From positions 2,108,001-2,172,000 of the forward strand of contig NZ_CP029343.1 in the NCBI RefSeq assembly GCF_003143515.1: DNA of 64,000 nucleotides, given 5' to 3'. Made by a program: the position numbers and the translations under genes. Below are positions 58,927-64,000 of this stretch, piece after piece (the stretch's first letter is position 1; the number at the start of each line of letters is the position of its first letter). The stretch comes from Massilia oculi. Its GTDB lineage: Bacteria > Pseudomonadota > Gammaproteobacteria > Burkholderiales > Burkholderiaceae_D. Under the pieces are notes generated by a model, which saw nothing but the letters and a program-made list of their open reading frames with translations, was not told the DNA's origin and searched no databases.

Positions 58927-59811
58927 TCACTTCAGCGCGGTGCTCTGGTAGGCCGGCAGCCTGGCGACGCTGGTATTCTTGGCGCGCGCATACAGCGGCA
59001 GCAGCACGTTCATGTGCGCTTCCATGTCCTTGATGCGGGTCTCGCCGCCCGGGTGGGTCGAGAATATCTCGAGCGGCGCGCTCTGGTTCAGCGCCGCCAT
59101 CTTGCGCCACAGCGCGATGCCGGCGCGCGGGTCGTAGCCGGCGCGCGACGAGATGTCCAGGCCCACCAGATCGGCCTCGCGCTCTTCGTCGCGCGAGAAT
59201 TTCAATACCAGGAACTGGCCGGCATAGTTGGCGGCGGTGCCCGTCAGGTTGGGGTCGACGCCGAAGATCCCCGACAGCAGCGCGCCGCCGACGCGGGCGC
59301 CGAGCGCGGTGACATTGGTCTTGGCCAGGCGCTCGCGCCCGTGTTCACGCAGCGCGTGCGCGATCTCGTGGCCCATCACGGCCGCCACTTCGTCGTCGGT
59401 CAGGTTCAGCTGATCGATGATGCCGGTGTAGAAGCCGATCCGGCCGCCCGGCATGCAGAAGGCGTTCACCTGGTCGGACTTGAACAGGTTGACCTGCCAT
59501 TCCCACTTGCTCGCGGCCGGATTCCAGCGCGTGGTCTGCGGGATGATGCGCTGGGCGATCACGCGCAGGCGCTTGAGCTGGGGGTCGCCCTCCGACGCCA
59601 GTACGCCTTTCTGCTTGGCCTCGCCCACCATTTCGGTGTACTGCTGGCGTGCGGCCTCGTTGACCTGTTCTTCCGGCGCCAGCACGCGCATGCGCGACAG
59701 CGGCTTGACCGCGATGCCGTCCTGGACCACTGGGCTATTGTCCTGGGCAAGGCCAAGGCTGGTGGCGCTCATCAAGGTGAGGCAAAGTGCAAGGCGTTTC
59801 AGTTTTATCAT
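58927..59811 (-). CDS. M48 family metalloprotease (LoiP/YggG-like)
   Basis: The product has 294 residues with a signal peptide ending near residue 22 (LGLA-QD), without a lipobox. The zinc site is HEIAHALREH, with the distal Glu of EREADLVG. GGRIGFYTGIID is typical. It is likely a periplasmic protease for damaged outer-membrane proteins. It is cotranscribed with the pseudouridine synthase. Confidence 0.9.
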   Translation of the reverse strand: MIKLKRLALCLTLMSATSLGLAQDNSPVVQDGIAVKPLSRMRVLAPEEQVNEAARQQYTEMVGEAKQKGVLASEGDPQLKRLRVIAQRIIPQTTRWNPAASKWEWQVNLFKSDQVNAFCMPGGRIGFYTGIIDQLNLTDDEVAAVMGHEIAHALREHGRERLAKTNVTALGARVGGALLSGIFGVDPNLTGTAANYAGQFLVLKFSRDEEREADLVGLDISSRAGYDPRAGIALWRKMAALNQSAPLEIFSTHPGGETRIKDMEAHMNVLLPLYARAKNTSVARLPAYQSTALK

Positions 59812-59949
59812 CTCGTCACCGACAGGCTGTTGTTAGCAGCGCTATCCTCTTAGAAATTATTCAAAATGGGCAACATGCCCGCGCAGGATTGCCGAGGATC
59901 ATGGCCCATTTGCCGCGCCCGCTCAAGCCGCGAACGCACATAAGCGTCA

Positions 59950-60567
59950 TTACAGTGCTGGCGCCGCTTTCTTGCGTAGACGGAACACCGCCAGGCTGCC
60001 GCGCAGGTTCGGCAAGAACTTGATCACCTCGCCATCGGCCAGCGCCACGCATTCCAGCACTTCGAGGCCGCACGACACCGCCAGTTCCTGGAAATCGTAG
60101 ATCGTGGCATACCGCACATTGGGCGTGTCATACCATTTATAGGGCAGCGAACGCGACATCGGCATGCGGCCCTTGAGCAGCGCCAGGCGGTGCGGCCAGT
60201 GCGCGAAGTTGGGGAAGGAGACGATCGCCTCGCTGCCCACCCGTACGATGTCGCGCAGCAGCGCCTCGACGTGCTGCATCATCTGCAGCGAATTCAGGCA
60301 CAGCACGGTGTCGAAGGTATTGTCGCCGAACAGCCCCAATCCTTTCTCCATGTCGTGCTGGATCACGTTGACGCCGCGCGCGGTGCTTTCCAGCACCTTG
60401 TCGTCGGCGATCTCGATGCCGTAGCCGCTGCAGCGCTTGCCCGACTCCAGGTAGCGCAGCATGGCGCCGTCGCCGCAGCCGACGTCCAGCACGTGCGCGC
60501 CCTCGCCCACCCAGTGGGCGATGAAGGCCAGGTCGGGCCGCAAGGTATTCAGGTCGTCGAAGTTCAT
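59950..60567 (-). CDS. metW: Methionine biosynthesis protein MetW
   Basis: The product has 205 residues. A SAM-dependent methyltransferase-like fold with [12 protein letters not shown], then [32 protein letters not shown]. It works with MetX in acylation of homoserine in proteobacteria. Its ATG overlaps the metX stop by 4 bases (ATGA). Confidence 0.93.
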   Translation of the reverse strand: MNFDDLNTLRPDLAFIAHWVGEGAHVLDVGCGDGAMLRYLESGKRCSGYGIEIADDKVLESTARGVNVIQHDMEKGLGLFGDNTFDTVLCLNSLQMMQHVEALLRDIVRVGSEAIVSFPNFAHWPHRLALLKGRMPMSRSLPYKWYDTPNVRYATIYDFQELAVSCGLEVLECVALADGEVIKFLPNLRGSLAVFRLRKKAAPAL

Positions 60568-61700
60568 GCGACCTCCTGCGCAATGCGGTTGTAATAGGCG
60601 CGCACCACGTTCATATAGCGCGCGTCTTCGAGCAGGAAGGCGTCGTGGCCGTGCGGCGCGTCGATCTCGGCATAGCTCACGCGACGCCGGTTGGATATCA
60701 ACGCTTCGACGATCTCGCGGCTGCGCTCGGGCGAGAAGCGCCAGTCGGTGGTGAACGAGGCGACCAGGAACTGGGCCCTGGTTCCGGCCAGCGCCTTCGT
60801 CAGGTCGCCGCCATGCTCGCGCGCCGGGTCGAAGTAGTCGAGCGCCTTGGTAATCAAGAGATAGGTGTTGGCGTCGAAGTATTCCGAAAACTTGTCGCCC
60901 TGGTAGCGCAGATACGACTCGATCTCGAAGTCGATGCCGAAGTCGAAGTTGTAGTCGTTGGTCTCGGCCGCGTTGCGCAGCTTGCGCCCGAATTTTTCCG
61001 CCATGTCGTCGTTCGACAGGTAGGTGATGTGGCCGATCATGCGCGCCACCTTGAGGCCGTTCTTCGGCACCACGTCATGTTCGTAGAAGTCGCCGCCGCG
61101 GTAGTCCGGGTCGGTCAGGATCGCCTGGCGCGCGACGTCGTTGAAGGCGATGTTCTGGGCCGACAGCTTGGGTGTCGAGGCGATCACGATGCAGTGGCGC
61201 AGGCGCTCGGGGAACATGATGCTCCACGACAGGGCCTGCATGCCGCCCAGCGAGCCGCCCATCACGGCCGCGAACTGCTCGATGCCGAGGCGGTCGGCCA
61301 GGCGTGCCTGGGCCGCCACCCAGTCTTCCACCGTCACCAGGGGGAAGGCGGCGCCATACGGCTTGCCGGTGGCGGGATTGACGTGCATCGGGCCGGTCGA
61401 GCCGAAGCAGGAGCCGAGGTTGTTGATGCCGATGACGAAGAAGCGGTCGGTGTCGACCGGCTTGCCCGGCCCCACCATATTGTCCCACCAGCCTGCGCTC
61501 TTCGGCGTGGCGTAGTGGCCGGCCACGTGGTGCGAAGCGTTCAGCGCGTGGCAGATCAGCACCGCGTTCGACTTGTCGGCGTTGAGCGTGCCATAGGTTT
61601 CATACATCAGCGTGTAGTCGCCGAGCTGGGCGCCGCTTTGCAACAGCAAGGGCTCGGCGAAATGCATCGCCTGCGGTGTGACTATTCCAAGAGATCCCAT
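60564..61700 (-). CDS. metX: Homoserine O-acyltransferase MetX
   Basis: It activates homoserine for methionine synthesis. The product has 378 residues of alpha/beta-hydrolase fold: nucleophile S150 in [11 protein letters not shown], and the catalytic His in DAPHGHDAF. Acyl choice (acetyl or succinyl) is not decided here; MetX with MetW in betaproteobacteria is often a succinyltransferase. The start at 61700 ([14 protein letters not shown]) fits homologs although no ribosome binding site is seen; a GTG 23 codons upstream is the alternative. Confidence 0.92.
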   Translation of the reverse strand: MGSLGIVTPQAMHFAEPLLLQSGAQLGDYTLMYETYGTLNADKSNAVLICHALNASHHVAGHYATPKSAGWWDNMVGPGKPVDTDRFFVIGINNLGSCFGSTGPMHVNPATGKPYGAAFPLVTVEDWVAAQARLADRLGIEQFAAVMGGSLGGMQALSWSIMFPERLRHCIVIASTPKLSAQNIAFNDVARQAILTDPDYRGGDFYEHDVVPKNGLKVARMIGHITYLSNDDMAEKFGRKLRNAAETNDYNFDFGIDFEIESYLRYQGDKFSEYFDANTYLLITKALDYFDPAREHGGDLTKALAGTRAQFLVASFTTDWRFSPERSREIVEALISNRRRVSYAEIDAPHGHDAFLLEDARYMNVVRAYYNRIAQEVA

Positions 61701-61773
61701 GGAGGTATTCAAAAGTGTTGGGTAGTGCGCTGGTGGTGCTTGCGACGGCCGGGGCCGGGCCGTCGCCACAACG

Positions 61774-63543
61774 TCAGAGGGCTTGCAGCTGCTCGACCGC
61801 GCTGGCGATCTCGCCCGGCTCCATCGCGCGCAGGATGCGCCGGGTACGGGTGGTGACCGCGCCCAGGTCGGTGTTCAAGATTTCTTGTTTCACCGCCAGC
61901 AGCTGCGCCGGATGCATCGAGAATTCGCGCAAGCCCATGCCCAGCAACAGGCGGGTGAGCTTGACGTCGCCCGCCATCTCGCCGCACACCGCCACGTCCA
62001 GGCCGGCCTTGTGGCCGGTGGCGATGGTCGAGGCGATCAGCTGCAATACGGCCGGGTGCAGCGGATTATACAGGTGCGCCACCTCGTAATCGACCCGGTC
62101 GATGGCCAGCAGATACTGAATGAGGTCGTTGGTGCCGATCGACAGGAAATCCATGCGCCGCACGAACAGCGGCAGCGCCAGCGCGGCGGCCGGGATCTCG
62201 ATCATCGCGCCGACCTCGATGCCCTCGTCGAACTTGATGTTCTCGGCGCGCAGCTGGGCCTTGGCCTGCTCGATCATGTTCAGGGTCTGGTCGATCTCGA
62301 AGGCATGGGCCAGCATCGGGATCAGGATCCTCACCTTGCCGAAAGCCGACGCTCTCAGGATGGCCCGCAACTGGGTCAGGAACATCTGCGGCTCGGCCAG
62401 GCAGTAGCGGATCGCGCGCAGGCCCAAGGCCGGATTGAGCGCGGTCTGGTCGGTCTGGTCGAGCGGCTTGTCGGCGCCGACGTCGAGCGTGCGGATCGTC
62501 ACCGGGCGGCCCTTCATCGCCAGCACCGCCTTGCGGTACTGCTCGAACTGCTCGTCTTCGCCGGGAATCCTGAGGGCCTGGGCGCCGCGGCCCATGAACA
62601 GGAATTCTGAGCGGAACAGGCCGACGCCGCTGGCGCCCGCCTCGAGCGCGGCCGGGCAATCGTCGGGCAGCTCGATATTGGCCAGCAGCGTGATGGCGGT
62701 GCCGTCCTGGGTAACGGCCGGGGTCTTCTTGAGCTTGAGCAGGCGCTTCCTCGCTTTGGCCAGCGCCGCCTGGCGCTCGCGGTACTGCTCCAGCACCAGC
62801 TGGCTCGGATTGCAGATCACCACGCCGGCGTCGCCGTCGACGATCACCCAGTCGTCCTGCTCGACCAGGCGCGAGGCCTGGTCCATGCCCACCACGGCCG
62901 GGATGTCGAGGCTGCGCGCGACGATCGCGGTGTGCGAGTTCTGGCCGCCGACATCGGTGACGAAGCCGATGAAGGAGCGCGGTCCGCCGTCGCGGTCGCG
63001 GAAGGCCAGCATGTCGGCCGGCGAGATGTCGTGGGCCACCACGATCATCTGCGGCGGTGGCTGGTCTTCGTCGACCACGATCGGCGGCACGTTCAGCGCG
63101 GTGCCGGTCAGGACTTTCAATACCCGTTCGGCCACCTGCTGGATGTCGTGCTTGCGCTCGCGCAGGTATTCGTCTTCGATCTCGTCGAACTGGGCCGACA
63201 GGTCGTCGATCTGGGTCACCAGCGCCCATTCGGCGTTGTAGTGGCGCGCACGGATGATGTCGAGCGGCGCCTCCGACACCATCGGATCGGACAGGATCAG
63301 GGCGTGGACGTCGATGAAGGCGCCCAGCTCGGTGGGGGCGTCCTTGGGCAGGTCGGTCCACAGTTCCTGCAGGTTGCGGTGCACGGCGGCGATCGCGTCC
63401 TGCAGGCGGCGCACTTCGTTTTCCACCTGGTCGTCGGCGACCAGGTAGTGCTTGACGTCGAGCGCCGCCGGGGTGAGCAGATGGGCGCGGCCGATCGCGA
63501 TCCCGCGCGAGACCGGTATGCCATGGAGAAGGAAGGAGGCCAT
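61774..63543 (-). CDS. ptsI: Phosphoenolpyruvate-protein phosphotransferase (PTS enzyme I)
   Basis: The product has 589 residues. The phospho-His is H204 in [12 protein letters not shown]; the PEP domain has [23 protein letters not shown] and CGEMAGD. AGGAGA lies upstream of ATG 63543, which starts [18 protein letters not shown]. With HPr and the adjacent EIIA it forms the regulatory PTS of Burkholderiales, without a sugar permease in view. Confidence 0.94.
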   Translation of the reverse strand: MASFLLHGIPVSRGIAIGRAHLLTPAALDVKHYLVADDQVENEVRRLQDAIAAVHRNLQELWTDLPKDAPTELGAFIDVHALILSDPMVSEAPLDIIRARHYNAEWALVTQIDDLSAQFDEIEDEYLRERKHDIQQVAERVLKVLTGTALNVPPIVVDEDQPPPQMIVVAHDISPADMLAFRDRDGGPRSFIGFVTDVGGQNSHTAIVARSLDIPAVVGMDQASRLVEQDDWVIVDGDAGVVICNPSQLVLEQYRERQAALAKARKRLLKLKKTPAVTQDGTAITLLANIELPDDCPAALEAGASGVGLFRSEFLFMGRGAQALRIPGEDEQFEQYRKAVLAMKGRPVTIRTLDVGADKPLDQTDQTALNPALGLRAIRYCLAEPQMFLTQLRAILRASAFGKVRILIPMLAHAFEIDQTLNMIEQAKAQLRAENIKFDEGIEVGAMIEIPAAALALPLFVRRMDFLSIGTNDLIQYLLAIDRVDYEVAHLYNPLHPAVLQLIASTIATGHKAGLDVAVCGEMAGDVKLTRLLLGMGLREFSMHPAQLLAVKQEILNTDLGAVTTRTRRILRAMEPGEIASAVEQLQAL

Positions 63544-63581
63544 GCTGACGTCTCCTGAACGAGATGCCGCTTCACGCGGCA

Positions 63582-63851
63582 TTACTCGCCTTCGCCGAAC
63601 TTGTCGTTGACCAGGGCGGACAGGGCCGCGACCGCGGCTTCCTCGTCCTTGCCGTCGGCTTCCAGGGTCACCTTGGCGCCCTTGCCGGCGGCCAGCATCA
63701 TGACGCCCATGATCGACTTGGCGTTGATGCGGCGGCCGTTACGGGTGAGCCAGACGTCGCTCTGGTACTTGGCGGCCAGCTGCGTGAATTTGGCGGATGC
63801 GCGGGCATGCAGGCCCAGCTTGTTGATGATCTCGAGTTCTTGTTGAATCAT
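63582..63851 (-). CDS. ptsH: Phosphocarrier protein HPr
   Basis: The product has 89 residues. The phosphorylation site H15 lies in LGLHARAS, and the regulatory Ser46 in NAKSIMGVMML is present. It passes phosphate from enzyme I to EIIA. It lies 38 bases before ptsI. Confidence 0.96.
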   Translation of the reverse strand: MIQQELEIINKLGLHARASAKFTQLAAKYQSDVWLTRNGRRINAKSIMGVMMLAAGKGAKVTLEADGKDEEAAVAALSALVNDKFGEGE

Positions 63852-63914
63852 ATTCGCTTTATCGTTGTACTTGTCGAATCGCGCCCCTCGGCGCGCGCAC
63901 CGCTATGGTTATTC

Positions 63915-64000
63915 CTACCCCACCCGAATCCGGTTATCCACCCGCACCGCGCCGTTCTGGGCGCCCGCCAGCGCCATCTCGACCACGACGTCGAGCGTGT
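63915..64000 (-). CDS. C-terminal end of a probable PTS EIIA (mannose type); continues past the window
   Basis: Only 27 codons are seen, ending at a TAG (63917-63915): TLDVVVEMALAGAQNGAVRV and DNRIRVG. The pattern and place upstream of ptsH fit a mannose-family EIIA, as found in this gene order. Identification is partly by context. Confidence 0.5.
   Translation of the reverse strand, partial: TLDVVVEMALAGAQNGAVRVDNRIRVG

Overview
The window is high-GC DNA with dense coding on both strands. Its gene order is typical of a betaproteobacterium of the Burkholderiales: def-fmt, rsmB-DUF4390-ntrY-ntrX, mreBCD-mrdA-rodA-rlpA divergent from gatCAB, ptsH-ptsI next to metX-metW, and birA-coaX-SPOR. The set of proteins (DUF3567, DUF4390, Coq7, a PEP-CTERM protein, a bactofilin, the fused ABC permease/M1-like protein) points to Oxalobacteraceae, in the Massilia/Duganella/Telluria range. 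That placement is by recognition only; no search was run.

Layout. 0.1-6.5 kb: an M23 peptidase and anmK (cell-wall remodelling and recycling), two small unknown genes, erpA, a bactofilin, argC and the rplM-rpsI operon. 6.7-16.9 kb: an exported alpha/beta hydrolase directly followed by a NatA/NatB-type ABC exporter, an OsmC protein, coq7, an unknown protein, a second ABC ATPase with a 1195-residue permease fused to a degenerate M1 peptidase domain, and an orphan antitoxin. 17-25 kb: topB, smg, dprA, a LysM protein, def-fmt and an orphan BrnA. 25.3-29.1 kb: metH. 29.1-37.6 kb (all leftward): an EAL-HDOD protein, a YafJ-type amidotransferase, DUF3567, a COG0523-like remnant, ntrX-ntrY, DUF4390 and rsmB. 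37.7-43.3 kb (rightward): argS, a SPOR protein, an SDR, birA, coaX and another SPOR-like protein. 43.3-44.3 kb: a decayed DUF3857/transglutaminase and Sel1-repeat locus. 44.4 kb: a PEP-CTERM protein. 45.2-52.2 kb: rlpA-rodA-mrdA-mreD-mreC-mreB (leftward). 52.5-55.9 kb: gatCAB. 55.9-56.35 kb: an AT-richer block of interspersed repeats. 56.3-64 kb: pyrE, an exonuclease III, an RluA-family pseudouridine synthase, an M48 protease, metW-metX, ptsI, ptsH and the end of a probable PTS EIIA gene.

Most of the window is core housekeeping: translation, methionine synthesis (metH, metX, metW), the Rod-type cell-wall machinery, and nitrogen-related PTS and two-component regulation. I see no tRNA, rRNA, CRISPR array, prophage or intact insertion sequence. 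The unusual material is (1) the fused ABC permease whose M1 zinc motif has lost both histidines, (2) three unrelated families of structured intergenic repeats (3289-3446, 39466-39587, 55884-56331), (3) the decaying locus at 43.3-44.25 kb, (4) two antitoxin genes without toxins, and (5) several lineage-degenerate regulators: a short NtrX without an AAA+ domain, a COG0523-like protein without a P-loop, and an EAL domain without its signature.
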